From the NCBI GenBank assembly GCA_026027325.1, contig JAMSLZ010000011.1:930001-994000 (forward strand): a DNA stretch of 64,000 nucleotides, in the 5' to 3' direction. Positions within the stretch are counted from its first letter, which is position 1; every line of letters starts with the position of its first letter. Source of the stretch: Actinomucor elegans (Eukaryota > Mucoromycota > Mucoromycetes > Mucorales > Mucoraceae). The position numbers and the translations under genes were made by a program. The notes under the pieces were generated by a model that saw only the letters and a program-made list of their open reading frames with translations, did not search any database and was not told the DNA's origin. Of the stretch, positions 22,676 through 34,558 are shown piece after piece.

Positions 22676-24504
22676 GATAAAATGTTACTCAACGAAATTT
22701 ATGCGTTGCTTATTAAGTGGCGATTTCTGTTAGTCACTAGGTAAATAAATTTCATGTTCACTAAATAACATTACTTAATAAAACTACTTTCTACTAGACA
22801 AAAAATATGCATAATGATTTACAGATGTAGAGAGCTAGTCGATGTGAATGCGGCAGTAAAACATAAGGGTAGGTTTATCCTATATATACAATCCTAGGGG
22901 TAGAAAAGTATATAAATATCCTATAGAAAAATATCTTGAAATGATTTGTTATATTCTTATTCCTAAATAATGTAATTTAAATATTCAATGCCGCTCATTT
23001 CTGCATGTGAATTTACTGTCATAGTATCGATTTCTATCCCTAATGGAGATGCAGTCAGTCGTACAGTTGATAGATTCAATACAACAATCAATAAACCCTA
23101 TGAATTAGCCAAGGTCTTTATTCCTGATCATGCTGATTTGAGATAGGGTAGAGTATTATAAGATTTATTTGGTCGATTTCCCTCAATCTTTTGGCTAATA
23201 TTCGTACGCACATCCAGTAATATGAACCTGGTCTTTTATTAATCTATCAGGCTAAATCTTAACTTGGATAGAAAACTAAAATTCTCGTACACATGTCATA
23301 ACATACGCGCTTTGCTCGTTTTTATGAATTATTTTGCTGAATGCTTATGGAAGCACTTCTTTAAAGGTAAGAAAGATAAAAGTATAACTTTCCTTTCTAT
23401 ACTATCATCTCTATGAAGCTTCTAATATATGTATAAGCGGCTCTCATTTAATTATTTTCGAAGAAACATTAAACACTTATAAATCGATACGAAATTTTTA
23501 AGAAAGGAGATAATGTTTTCAATTAAAAAAAACTCTTTGTTAAGGATTCTAATCGATAGAATACCCATCTATATATGAAATATTAATAATATGCGACATT
23601 CAATTAACAACAGTTGAGAGACCTGTATATCTATAGATCAAGATTTTGTAAAATGCAAAGATTAGAGTCATTACTACTGAACATTAATCAAACAAGTATA
23701 GGGATCTATTTGATACATATATCAACTAATAAATATCATATACTATTATTTTTTTGGAACTACTGATGAAACCATGAAACTCACTATTATATGTAAGATG
23801 TTACTTCAATAATAAACAAGTCGACTATATTATTAATAGAGGCTTTCAACAAAGACTCATTCCGTGTTTGAGTGCTCCAAGATAAATAATTTTAAAGTTG
23901 AATGAATTACATTGACGTTCTGTAGATTAGACTTATGAGTCCAACTGATTCCCATCAAACATCGCATATGGCAAGTAATACATATTTGGAATGGGTTAAT
24001 ATATTTGTTACAGCCTTTATTTAACGGTAATGAATCTAATAAGGAGCTAACTCAGAGATCATTGATCTAGATGATGGTTTTGCGAGGTAATTAACATACA
24101 TTCTTTAACGTAAGCGTGTATCTAGATGATGCTATGCGATGTCAAGATACAAAGTACTACATATATTTAAGATCTTAGCTATTCTAATCTGGCATTCAAT
24201 AAAAATACAATATTTAGTAGATTTCAAGCTGTGCAATATAGTGATCTTGGTCTTTTTCTTTTCTTTTAGATTAATAAACAAACCACACGTTCAGCGTGAT
24301 CGAATTGCTATAGTCCCTTTTGTAGTTGAAATTATTTTACATTCCATATCACTCTAATTAGGTCCCTCGCTCAATTACGTACTTGATTGAAATAGCACAA
24401 ATAAAAAATATTCTTTAAATATTGAGATACTGTCGGAAGTGTACATATAACTGTCACTAAACATTACGAAATCGCCTCTAAATCAATGATAAACCAAGAT
24501 TACC

Positions 24505-24543
<39 letters not shown>

Positions 24544-25026
24544 GATATTATATAACTATAAACGCACTCTATTAGAAAAGTCACTTTATGAGCTTAGATT
24601 TACTTTTAAGTTATGTACAAAACGTCAATGTATACTTTACTTTGATTACAGTTACTAGTAAAGCTATTTCGAATCGTATGAATCAAATACCAAATAAATT
24701 GTAATTTTTTAACCAAGTTGCCCTGAAATAGTATTTTTATTTTGCAAAAAAAAATGGTACGAAAGCACATCACTACTATCACCTCTAGCTCTTAGTCAAT
24801 ACACTCATATCGCTGAATTATATTGGGTCATAAGTTACAACGAAAATTGTTGTTCTATTGAAAATAATGATGTACTATAAAACATGAAAATATATTCCAT
24901 GACAAAACATTTTCTTTTAATGTGATTCATTGAGCAATATTTCCATCAGACATTAACTTACGATTTATTCGTATAATTTGAATTGGAGGTTATAGATCAA
25001 CTGCAGGACTGCTTGGTTATGATGTT
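22676..25026. other. Gene-free AT-rich region
   Basis: About 2.3 kb of very AT-rich sequence with frequent stops in all frames and a T35 run at 24508-24542. No gene, tRNA or clear element seen. Confidence 0.6.
24508..24542. repeat. Uninterrupted T35 run
   Basis: Longest homopolymer in the window; no flanking direct repeat seen. Confidence 0.9.
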
Positions 25027-25389
25027 ATGATGCGAGGTTATAGACGATGGAGAACAACAACATGCTGGTGGCCAACTTCATATATTTCCGCAAATTTTTG
25101 GCCCTTAAGCCAACAGGGCAGGCGTAATTTCCCTGGTGGCCATCGCCAATGCAAAGTGGAGATCAAGATTGATGTGCCAACAAATGATAGCATTGGGGAA
25201 GGTAAAGACAACAAATACAAACCTTTCTTGAGCCAAGATCAAACGAGTCAGGATCTTGTCCAAGGTCAGGAAAGTGCATCTGGCACACAAACCAGAATGG
25301 GTTTGTGGGACGGAACGGTTGAATATGAGGCATATGTAACAAATGTTCATACGTTAATCGCGACCGGACCTAATTTTTACAAGTATTAG
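25027..25389 (+). other. Unrecognised open region, GC-richer than surroundings
   Basis: 120-codon plus-strand frame, including HRQCKVEIKIDVPTNDSIGE and GTQTRMGLWDGTVEYEAYV. The same stretch is also long and open on the minus strand in two frames, so strand cannot be fixed from openness alone. Base composition is richer in GC than the ~2 kb to the left, which suggests former or present coding. No family recognised. Confidence 0.3.
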
Positions 25390-25485
25390 TATCTATTAGT
25401 ATAGGTAATATCATCAGTTACATGTGTGTGAGGCAATGAGTACAGATCGAATGACCAAAAATAAAGCACCAAAAGCAACGGTTAG

Positions 25486-25686
25486 GCTGACAAAAGGTTT
25501 TTATTCGGGGGAATGCCAAGCGACAACCTTTTCTTTTATTTGGACATAGCAAATGATGCACCAGACGTGAAAAATGGTGATAGTGAAGCGCTAGTGAGTT
25601 TGCTCCAAACGCTCGCCATAGAGGGTAATGGCGGTCTAGTGAGCAATCATCGACTGTCTATACCCCTCTTATTGCCTTGTGCATAG
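25486..25686 (+). other. Unrecognised open fragment, possible exon
   Basis: Starts after a GGTTAG acceptor-like site; 66 codons with PSDNLFFYLDIANDAPDVKN and LVSLLQTLAIEGNGGLVS, ending in TAG. The composition is protein-like. It may belong with the open region at 25027-25389 in one multi-exon gene or decayed gene, but I could not join them convincingly. Confidence 0.25.
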
Positions 25687-26169
25687 AAAAATCACTACAA
25701 AGACCATTAGGGATGCCTTGAGGAAATGTTGCTGAAACCTGCATTAAGCTGAAGAGCTTTGAGCATGATGTTCCTTACTGCTATTTGTGTTTCTGTTACC
25801 TATCGTAATTTTTGCTAAAAATACTCGAATTCCTTTTGAGTAAGAATTATTGGCTAAAGTCGATATTAGGCCGAGTTCAGAGGAGAGATCAGTAGTTGAT
25901 GAACCAGATCTACCAATAAAACTATAAGAAATATACTGAATTCAAATCAGGAATTAGAAATAGCCTCCTGAGGGCTAATGATCTGTATATGGACCATACC
26001 AGCATTACAAAGAGGCCATGCTTGTAATGTTATATTTGTTTGTTTTCGTATTTCTTTGGTCGTGTGCCATGTCGCCTTCAATATTGGCGCAAGAGTATCC
26101 TGTTGATATATCAACTAGATAATTTAGCTATACATTTCAAAAAAAAAAAAAAAATAGGGATGCATCCAC

Positions 26170-26812
26170 TTATATTTGATATTTAATTTGAATGCGCTTA
26201 ATGGTATCAAGTAGATAATCAGAAGAGCTACTTAGCCCCAAAGCCTTATATTCAGTGACATTAGTGATAAGGCTTTTATCATCCATCAACCAATTACCAG
26301 TAGCAAATTGAAATAAGCGATTAATGGTGATATATAAGCCATAGAAAATCGGACAGCAATTATGTTTATTATTTCCAGAACTAAACGTGCTTTATAGTAT
26401 AAGCATATATCTTGGCGTATAACAAAAACTTGTAACTTGATCTATAGAAAAAGTATGTAACCCACTCCATAATACAAGTCATATACATTGGCCCATAAGA
26501 AAAGCAAATAATACAGTTTACAGTATAAAAATGTAATTGGGCCCATAGAAAAATCATACACGTCCCTTAGGGTTTATTACTAATATTTATATTGAGGCAG
26601 GATAAATTCACGACTATTGATCTCATTAAAAGTTGGAATACAAATCCCTTTCCCCACCTGGAAACCTTCTCGGAAGGTAAAGGAGGCTGAACGTTCCTAA
26701 CAAACATTGAATCGGCTAAAATACCAAATTTTTTTTTCCAAACACTCTCAACTGTTTCAGTTGTACTTGATTTTAAATATGGATTTGGTTGATGTTGTAT
26801 ACAGCTATTCAA
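26170..26812 (-). pseudogene. Unrecognised minus-strand coding pieces
   Basis: Two protein-like pieces in order on one strand: 26812..~26567 (with NPYLKSSTTETVESVWKKKF, GILADSMFVRNVQPPLPSEK) and 26387..26170 (with NNKHNCCPIFYGLYITINRL, FQFATGNWLMDDKSLITNV, ending IKYQI-stop). Between them are stops and a tandem repeat. They look like the N-terminal and C-terminal parts of a broken or intron-split gene. I do not recognise the family, and no ATG-to-stop model keeps frame. Confidence 0.35.
26436..26560. repeat. Degenerate tandem repeat, about 45-bp unit
   Basis: Three imperfect copies of a unit around TTGGGCCCATAGAAAA followed by an ATCATACA-like stretch (near 26440, 26488 and 26533). It lies between two coding-like pieces. 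Confidence 0.45.
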
Positions 26813-27270
26813 ACAATCATGTGTTCTTCAGAAAAAGCATTAGTAACGTCGTACCTTGACTAAAGAAAGAACGAATATATTAGACTAAAGTTACTTCTAG
26901 GGCATTAGCTTTCTGGATTACTTTAAGGTAATTCATTGATGTTGTCTTTAGTGGTTTATTCACTGCCATACAAATTCCAACAAGTTCAAATAATCAAAGG
27001 GCGAAGTTAGATATATCGCGCTGTTCGTCAAAACGTTCATATTTGGGATTAAAAGCTAACAAATCCATACACATGTATTTCATAAAGTAAAAACACAGTA
27101 AAAAAATACTTTACGTATACCTCCTGGTTATCAATCGACTGTATATTGAGTTCGAGAATACCGGCATCCCGTCGTCACTATCAACCAATAATATTTGTTG
27201 CATAAAACATATAAGCCAATCAAAGTTGTGAACAATTTCGATACCTTGATAAGTTGGCTTACGTGATTTC

Positions 27271-27315
27271 AAAGTGTCTAGAGCTTTTACAAAAAAAAAA
27301 AAAGTGTCTAGAGCT
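27271..27315. repeat. Poly(A) insertion flanked by exact 15-bp direct repeats
   Basis: AAAGTGTCTAGAGCT at 27271-27285 and again at 27301-27315, with TTTAC plus A10 between. The arrangement is that of a target-site duplication around an extremely 5'-truncated poly(A) retro-insertion. A slippage or local-duplication origin is also possible. Confidence 0.5.
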
Positions 27316-27514
27316 GATTCGATATCTGCTCATAGCACAAGCATTGCATTTTTATATATATTTGACTTAGTATGTGAATATTTGAAGTCCTGTGGATGTG
27401 TGTAAAATATGCAGTCTACTTTTTCTTTAATCATCCTATTACCATTAAGTTGCGAGACTTTTTCTTTTCATTTTTGATACAATTCTCTGCAATAACCCTG
27501 GAAGCGCATCTATA

Positions 27515-29266
27515 ATGAATTCATGGAAACATCTTCCTGGCGAAATTCTGGATCTTATATTTGATATAATTCTGAAATATTACGGTGGAAGTGAATACCT
27601 TTGTCAATGCAAACTGACTTGTAAAAATTGGAATGAACATGCCCAGATGCGCTTGTACGAAAAAATTCACATTTTTGAACACAAAACGTTCTCTAAGCTG
27701 TTAGCGGCCTTATGTTCTACTGAATACAAGCCTGCATGCTACGTGAAAAACATCTTTATGCAGGTTGATGAAGAGTTCTTTTACCTGCTTCTGCTCAGAT
27801 GCCCAAATCTTGAAGTGATTGATGGCGAACTCAGCAGGAGCGGTGGTGTCCTTAAAGCATTACAAGAGGCTTGTGAAAGGGGAGCTTGTAAGCACCTTGA
27901 ACGTATACCAAGTCTTCTAAATACTACATCGGAAGTAGATAAACAAACGTATGTCAACATTATATACTATCTTCGTGAAAGCTTGCGCAAGTTATACGTG
28001 CATGAAAACTATACGATTCCGACCAACACTGCAAGTCAGCTATTATTGCAAAATTTGAATGAATTTCCTGTTTTACGCGCTTTAACTGTCAACTTGGACT
28101 CTACGAAGACCTTTTACCAAATCGGCAAGTATATTGCATGCTGTAAAAACTTGGACCAATTGGAATTTCATGGATACTGCTATAAGGATGTGATTGAAAA
28201 TATGTTCCCAGATGTACACTCTTTGGATATATGCCCGACTATTAAATACCTTCACCTTCATGATACATGTGTAACAAAGAAGTTGTTGGAATATATCATG
28301 CACGCATTTCCAAACCTTGATAATTTTTTCATAAGACATTATCGAGACCATGGACATAATGATGATACTATACCAAATTCCCTATGGCTGCAATTCTTCA
28401 CTTTCATTCGCAATATGAAGAAAGATCCATGTGTATGGGTGGGTATTGCTGATATACCTGGCGTATTAGCTGATTATTTCTCTATGAAAAGGTCGGACGC
28501 CCACATACGTATAAATTATGACACTACCACCACACTGCCATACGTGTGTATCAAAAACTCCAAAGAAAAAACAGAAGATCGATATGTCCCAATTGAAGTA
28601 TGCCTTTCATCGAGATATGACAGGGATACACGATTGTCTACAAAACTATTGCGCCGAGCAGGAGGCTTTCTAAAATCATTAATATATGTTAAAGAGCGTT
28701 TTGATGGTACAGAATTCGGTGGTAGTACATTCGTGGATTTCGTTTGTCAGCAATGTCCCTCACTAGAAAAGTTCGAATTTTCAAACCTGAACTTTTTCTA
28801 CCGTAATACGATGCAAGTGCAAACAAATACGTCGATAAAAGAAATAGCGGTGAACAGCTGCACCATTCCAAACGATCTGTTTACCGAGCTCTCTATTCGA
28901 TTTCCATCATTATCTAATCTCAGAATAAGATATTATAACCGCACTAATGACAACACTCCTTTTCAAGACTATCACAACCACGTTATTGAGATTCCAAATA
29001 TATCTTTGGACACCTTGGCTTGGAGTTGGAGCACTGATTTCTGTATATTCTGGAATGTCAATCTCAGAATTGATACACCCAAAAAATCATATTATTATGT
29101 CACTGATGAAGTCGATGATCCCATTGAATCCCCCAGTGTTTTATTTCAAAAGTTATGGAATGATAAAACCGTACTTTCCTTGCATATTCATTGTCAAGAA
29201 ATCAAAACTCTTGATTTTACTTTTAAAACCCGTCCTTGGGATATTAAGCTTGATCTACTACCCTAA
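27515..29266 (+). CDS. F-box / leucine-rich repeat protein
   Basis: Single exon, 583 residues. F-box at the N-terminus (WKHLPGEILDLIFDIILKYY, then CQCKLTCKNWNEHAQMRLYE). Leucine-rich repeats follow (FPVLRALTVNLDS, LDQLEFHGYC, IKYLHLHDTC, SLEKFEFSNLNFF, SLSNLRIRYYN). Predicted SCF ubiquitin-ligase substrate receptor; target unknown. The same size class as the F-box gene at 12019-13749, consistent with a large fungal family. An extra non-LRR stretch around residues 300-380 is unremarkable. Confidence 0.83.
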   Translation: MNSWKHLPGEILDLIFDIILKYYGGSEYLCQCKLTCKNWNEHAQMRLYEKIHIFEHKTFSKLLAALCSTEYKPACYVKNIFMQVDEEFFYLLLLRCPNLEVIDGELSRSGGVLKALQEACERGACKHLERIPSLLNTTSEVDKQTYVNIIYYLRESLRKLYVHENYTIPTNTASQLLLQNLNEFPVLRALTVNLDSTKTFYQIGKYIACCKNLDQLEFHGYCYKDVIENMFPDVHSLDICPTIKYLHLHDTCVTKKLLEYIMHAFPNLDNFFIRHYRDHGHNDDTIPNSLWLQFFTFIRNMKKDPCVWVGIADIPGVLADYFSMKRSDAHIRINYDTTTTLPYVCIKNSKEKTEDRYVPIEVCLSSRYDRDTRLSTKLLRRAGGFLKSLIYVKERFDGTEFGGSTFVDFVCQQCPSLEKFEFSNLNFFYRNTMQVQTNTSIKEIAVNSCTIPNDLFTELSIRFPSLSNLRIRYYNRTNDNTPFQDYHNHVIEIPNISLDTLAWSWSTDFCIFWNVNLRIDTPKKSYYYVTDEVDDPIESPSVLFQKLWNDKTVLSLHIHCQEIKTLDFTFKTRPWDIKLDLLP

Positions 29267-30884
29267 AATAAAAATCAAACTATCCAAACCTAGCTTATTA
29301 TAACAGTGCTTATTTCACTCTTTCTCTTTGATTGGCAGTGGCTTGGTTAATATCGAAGCGAAACTTAAATGATATAGCTTACTGTTGATTGTTAACAAGT
29401 ATAGTATGCATACTAAGTTTCAATTAAACAAAGATTTCAACAAATGTAGCAGCGTATTCATAGCATGTAACATTTTACAGGGATTGATCGAGAAATCTAC
29501 AGATGAACACGTATTGTTTATATAACAGCAGTGTCAGCAATCAAGTTACAATAAATTGCGAATATCAACAAACGCATCAAAATATCTACCAAAAAGAGCA
29601 TGTTGAAGAGTTTATCGCTGCTTTAGAGCCGAATGAAGGGTCCATAACGAAGCAAGCTAATTCTATTAGTAACAGCATTATTAGCCAATTGGATGAAAAC
29701 ATCATAGTAAAGAAGGAGAAGGTAATTAATAAAAAAAAGTCTATCTTTTGAAATAAATGCAGAGGATCCCTGATAATCGCTGACTTGTGTCCGTACGTCT
29801 AATGTTTGTATTATATGTAGACATTGTCATTGGCATCAATGATACATCAGCAATATCTTATAGATACTGCCTTCATACTAAATCAAAATATAATGCAATT
29901 GCTATTGTACTATATATTAATAGTCATTCGCATTAAAACAAAATTGTCTAAAGCTTATGGAAAGATTCCACATCAATAATGTATCGTTAGGACTTTGTTA
30001 TTTCTGCCTATCGTACATTCTAACTATTCAGGCATATCTATCTTTAAAATCTTTCCTTATACCTACTCAGGAACCTGCTATGCTGAGAAAATATTTCTGA
30101 TATACTATAAAGACACTTGCGTACGCTAAAAAAACTATTATAAGGTTCATCTATAGAGATTTTCTAATTCATTACTATTAATTGTGTTGTCTATCGGCAC
30201 ACTTACTTATCCTGTATCAACAATTAATATAACAAAAATCATATATAAACGAAAACTGAATATTACTTGTTTTAGAACCAATATTAATAAATGTCAGGAG
30301 ACCGAAGGCTGAACTATTATAGAGCTAATGCATATAAAGAACTTGCTGATTCATCGTCTTTTTAATTGTCAAGTATATACATTTAAAGCATTCAGGTACT
30401 TTGGTTTTGGAAATATGTTACTATTATTGCACTCCTATAGTGCAACAAATCAATAGATACTCAAATATAGCCTTAGAAACTGGAATCTAACCATATTGGT
30501 TAGTGTGGAAAGCTACATACAGGCTGCGGTATATATAATTTGCAGTTGCAAAGAAAGAGCTTAGATGTTATCAGCGCACTTCTATCGTATAACCTTTTGA
30601 TGCTATTTGGACCCTGTATGGTAAACCCATCCTTGATTTATACCTAGTAAAGTCCGAAGCGAGGCGTCTTTAATATGTGACTCACAATAAGCTAATAGTT
30701 ATTAGCGTTGAACTCTATCGAACATAGCATGTCATTGTAATACATGTAAAACTACTGTATCTACAGAAAGTTACACCAAGCAGTCTATCGCACTTAATGG
30801 CAAGTTATAAATAAGTTTACATCAGCAAACTAGTGACGTTTTTCTATCCTTTTCACTCACTTAACTATCTTTTTCAGTGTGAAG
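29267..30884. other. Intergenic with a possible small ORF and a faint Hsp70-like trace
   Basis: A plus-strand frame at 29503-29751 (82 codons; HVEEFIAALEPNEGS) ends near a GAAG|GTAATT donor and could be a first exon, but no second exon is secure. At ~29821-29880 the sequence reads DIVIGINDTSAISYRYCLH, faintly like the first phosphate-binding motif of Hsp70-type ATPases. Both are weak. The rest is AT-rich. Confidence 0.3.
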
Positions 30885-33022
30885 ATGAAGCTACCGAAAT
30901 CAGAACTACTATTATGTCTAGTGGCTTTGAGCGCAGCTTCAACACAAACAACAGCTCGATCAGCTACAAGTAACGAAATCGTATGTAACTAATAATTGCT
31001 TTATACTTATACTACGCCTTAGGCTGTGGATTACTATTAGGAAAAATTTACTGTTTTGGTGGTTTTTTGTACACTAGCCCTACTGAATCGCGACCTGATA
31101 ATATTATCAATGTCCTCGACCTTACCAAAAATAGTGGCGCGACAGCAACCAATCTTCAGGGGCAGTGGAAGACCGTTAGCTCTACCCCGAAAGGAGTGAA
31201 TTTGTTAATCAGAACTTATCCACAGTCGGTTGCACTCCCTGATGGTAAAAGATTATTAATCAACGGTGGACTTACCGATTCTTCAGTGCCATTGAAAGAT
31301 CAAAACATTGTGTATAACGCAGAAACCAACGCTTGGGAGAATTATGAATCATACAGCGAACCACCTTATGGCAAAAGACAAATGTAATTATTATATATTT
31401 TACATGGAAAAAAAGATACTGAACGACATTTTAAATCGATTATAGCTACTATGGTACAGCTGTAAATGTTCCCGGCAGGGGCGTTGCATTTTTTGGCGGT
31501 TTTGAGCAGTAATGTATTCTAGACTAACCTAATCATGAATAAATTAGCAAGTGCTAATATGTTGATTGTATATCGCCTAGACATATAAACTTGACTTGGA
31601 AAGTCCCGAGCTCGAATATAAGCACCTTCAACTTTGACAATAATAAATCTAGGGCAGTGGGTTATACGCAGATTGCATTTTTTGATATAAACAACGCACA
31701 GGTAAGTGAGTGAGAAGAATGCTCGATAAAAATATTCATTTTGTATTTTTTTTATTGTGCACTAGAAACCTTGGTCTGCCCCACTACCTCCTAGTGTAAT
31801 GATCCTTAGATTCTCTTCACGGCTTACTTCTGTTTACGACCCAGTAAATCACATGTTGATATATTTAGGAGGAGAATATCGATCGAATGCTCCTTCTGCA
31901 CCGTCTATAGATCATGTTGGAAGACTTTATAACAGCGCTCTTACATTTAACTTACTCACCAACAAATGGGACAAGTTTGACTTAGGAGGAGCTGTTCCAT
32001 TTTCTGGCAGAGTATTTGCTACGTTAACATTATGTAATTCTCTGTATAGTTTTATAACAAATGATTTTTGATTCATCTAATGCCTCATACTTTCATTCAG
32101 TGCCGAATACTCAAAGAGATCTTGTCTTATATGGAGGTGAAGTGAACGGAATAGGTAACATCAATACCACATTTTGATCCCAGTATTTATTTGATTTCTT
32201 AGCTGTGCTCGACTATTGTTTTACTCTAAATCTGGATACGAGGACGTGGCGTAGGCAAACAATCGATGCACCTGCTGGCACAACTCTAAGTCGAACTGAA
32301 CATTCAGGTATACATAACTAAAACAAGACTTTTACGTATTGACACTTCCTCCAATCTGTAGCTGTTCTGGTAGACAATAACACCTTATTTATTATGTGGG
32401 GAATTGATGGCAATAGAGCTGGCGTTGGTTCAATCCTAATATTGAATGTATCTAATCCCAATGCAATCACATTGTTAGATAAGTATATAGATCCCAATTC
32501 CCCAAATACCTGGTCAGGTCAATCAAGTCTTGGTAACGGGTCTAAAATTGGAATTGCTGTTGGTTGCGTTGTCGCGGTAAGTTGTTTACAATGAGTGCAC
32601 TACTCTTCATCCATATAATTTTCCTTTTTCATTAAAAGGGCTTAGTCATTATTGCCGGTATAATCTGGTGGTGCTGTATACGTAAAAAGAGACGAGAAAG
32701 ACATGAAGAATTATTAGCTCGAGAAGTACGGCAACGTCAAAACGAAAATACTCAACAAATTGAACCCATGGAAGTTGACTGGGATAAAATTGAGGAAAAA
32801 TTCATGGAGATTCCTAAAAGCAACATTGGAACAACAGCGTATCATTCGTCCAACGCTATGGCAAGTACATCTGCTAGGTCTCCAACGTTAGTTAATAGCA
32901 CTGAAGGACAGTCTGCCATAACTCCAAGTATACAATCGCTGGATAATAGAAGAACTATTCCACCAGATATTGGTGATTCGTCAGAACAATTCAATGTAAT
33001 AAAACCTGATGGTGGCTACTAG
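30885..33022 (+). CDS. Kelch-repeat type I membrane protein
   Basis: Nine exons: 30885-30984, 31023-31383, 31446-31508, 31581-31701, 31766-32033, 32101-32154, 32203-32307, 32362-32576, 32639-33022; 556 residues. Signal peptide (LLLCLVALSAAS), then a Kelch/galactose-oxidase-type propeller outside the cell: GKIYCFGGFLY, RLLINGGLTDSS, GVAFFGGFEQ, LIYLGGEYRS, DLVLYGGEVNG, each with Trp-rich strand ends. A transmembrane helix (~420-441, AVGCVVAGLVIIAGIIWW) is followed by a basic stop-transfer (IRKKRRERHEE) and a ~110-residue Ser/Thr-rich cytoplasmic tail. Such proteins are numerous in Mucorales; ligand and role unknown. The first intron uses GTAACT, the least certain join. Confidence 0.82.
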
Positions 33023-33650
33023 ATTTCGCGCTCTACCTAATTTATTAGATTTTTCAAATGCAACATTTATTTAGAGTTTATAAATGGTATACTAAAAGAA
33101 ATAGGTGTGGATTGATTTTAGTTAGAACATATAAAGACCTATATGTAAGCATTTCAAGAGCTCGATTATAGGCTACTAACGGTTATAGACTAAATAATCA
33201 ACTGAGTCAAGCCTTGAATTTGTGTATACAGTGTCACATACGAGTAGGAAAAAAATTGAACAAAATCAAAGAGTGGATAGCACAGAAGTTTATCCTAATA
33301 ACCTTACTCTACTTCTTTAGTTTTGATCCAATAGCGCTATTGAATATGATACTCTTTATAGTAGACAAATGCGATATACATAGTAAATCCATACTAGATT
33401 AAATGTTCCTGAAATAATTTATTCTGTGAATTTCGTACCCGAATGCTCGCACACTATTATCGTCTGAAGATTCTTTTAGAATAATAAATAGTTCGGAGTT
33501 ACTGTACTTGTGATTATTGTAGTATTATGCGTGATTTTAGAATTCTTTGGGTTTACTTTAAACAGTTGGCTTTTTTACGCAAAAAAAAAAAATAAAAAAA
33601 AAAAAAAAAGAATACACTTTTAAACATCGTTTGCATGTTCCTCGTAAAAA

Positions 33651-33785
33651 CTATGTCTCGAAAATGATATTTTTGCAACCAAAGAATGCAGCCAAGTCTG
33701 TATCCGAGAAAATGTCAACAGGAGATAAATGAACCATTTGTTTGGGTGCCAGAGGTTTAAGCCCTTTGTTATCAGTTATTGATAG
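33651..33785 (-). pseudogene. Unrecognised 44-codon coding-like fragment
   Basis: Minus-strand open stretch with KGLKPLAPKQMVHLSPVDIF and SDTDLAAFFGCKNIIFET before TAG. Composition is strongly protein-like but there is no start, partner exon or family I recognise. A gene relic is the simplest reading. Confidence 0.3.
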
Positions 33786-34157
33786 TTAAATATGATGATG
33801 ATCATTTTGTCTATTTTTTGATCCCAGAAAATCCTTGGTCTGAGCATTCAGTAAGAGAACAGTAAGATATTAAAACAAGCATTTACGTAAAATGTAATTT
33901 TACATAAACTAATGTTGAAGATATATTATATTTGTTTTGCGATAGTATATTGGGTTTGGTTTAAAGAACAAGTATGTATACGATCTAGTGTAAAGCATGC
34001 TCTAATTGAAAAATATCTCTTCAAAGTATGATTTATATGATTTCATTCAAAAAAGTAGCCTTACAAATGAAAATTTTCATCCCAAGTAGATCTACCATTG
34101 AAATCTTTTACGCATGCTATATTGGTTGCGAAAATTGACATACTCCTTTTTTTTTTT

Positions 34158-34250
34158 TACGATCGACTCTTGGAATCTCTTTTAATCTCGGTCAAAAGTC
34201 GCATTTGATGAATAAACCATGTCGAAGATCAACTGTTACATCTAATGAAG
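34158..34250 (+). repeat. Dispersed intergenic repeat, single copy
   Basis: AATCTCGGTCAAAAGTCGCA, TTTGATGAATAAACCATG and ACTGTTACATCTAATG match the family core in order. Confidence 0.5.
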
Positions 34251-34558
34251 TTTGGATTGGAGCTTCAGTATATGTGATGTTCAAATTTGTTCATAATCTG
34301 AACTGCTTCATGACCTTTTTTTTTTTCAGTTACAGATTGTTAGCCAATTGAATTTAGATTTGGGGACCTTGATCGCTCAAGCGTTTTTAGGTCCAAATGC
34401 ATGCTTATTTAGGCATTTAAACAGGTGTTTTGAGATTCATATAATGGATACCGCACGTGGATGCAAGTTATTTCGTGTTACGCCTTATATATATATAAAA
34501 AAGTTCCCCGTCATTTTGTAGCTGTTTTTTTATCTTTTTGTTCTCGTTTTAATTCATT

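Larger units (their letters stand above)
33023..34558. other. Intergenic with coding-like fragment and one dispersed repeat
   Basis: Holds an A-rich run near 33580-33609, the fragment at 33651-33785 and a repeat copy at 34158-34250. Near the right end TATATATATA before the septin start may be a TATA element (about 34485-34496). Confidence 0.5.
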
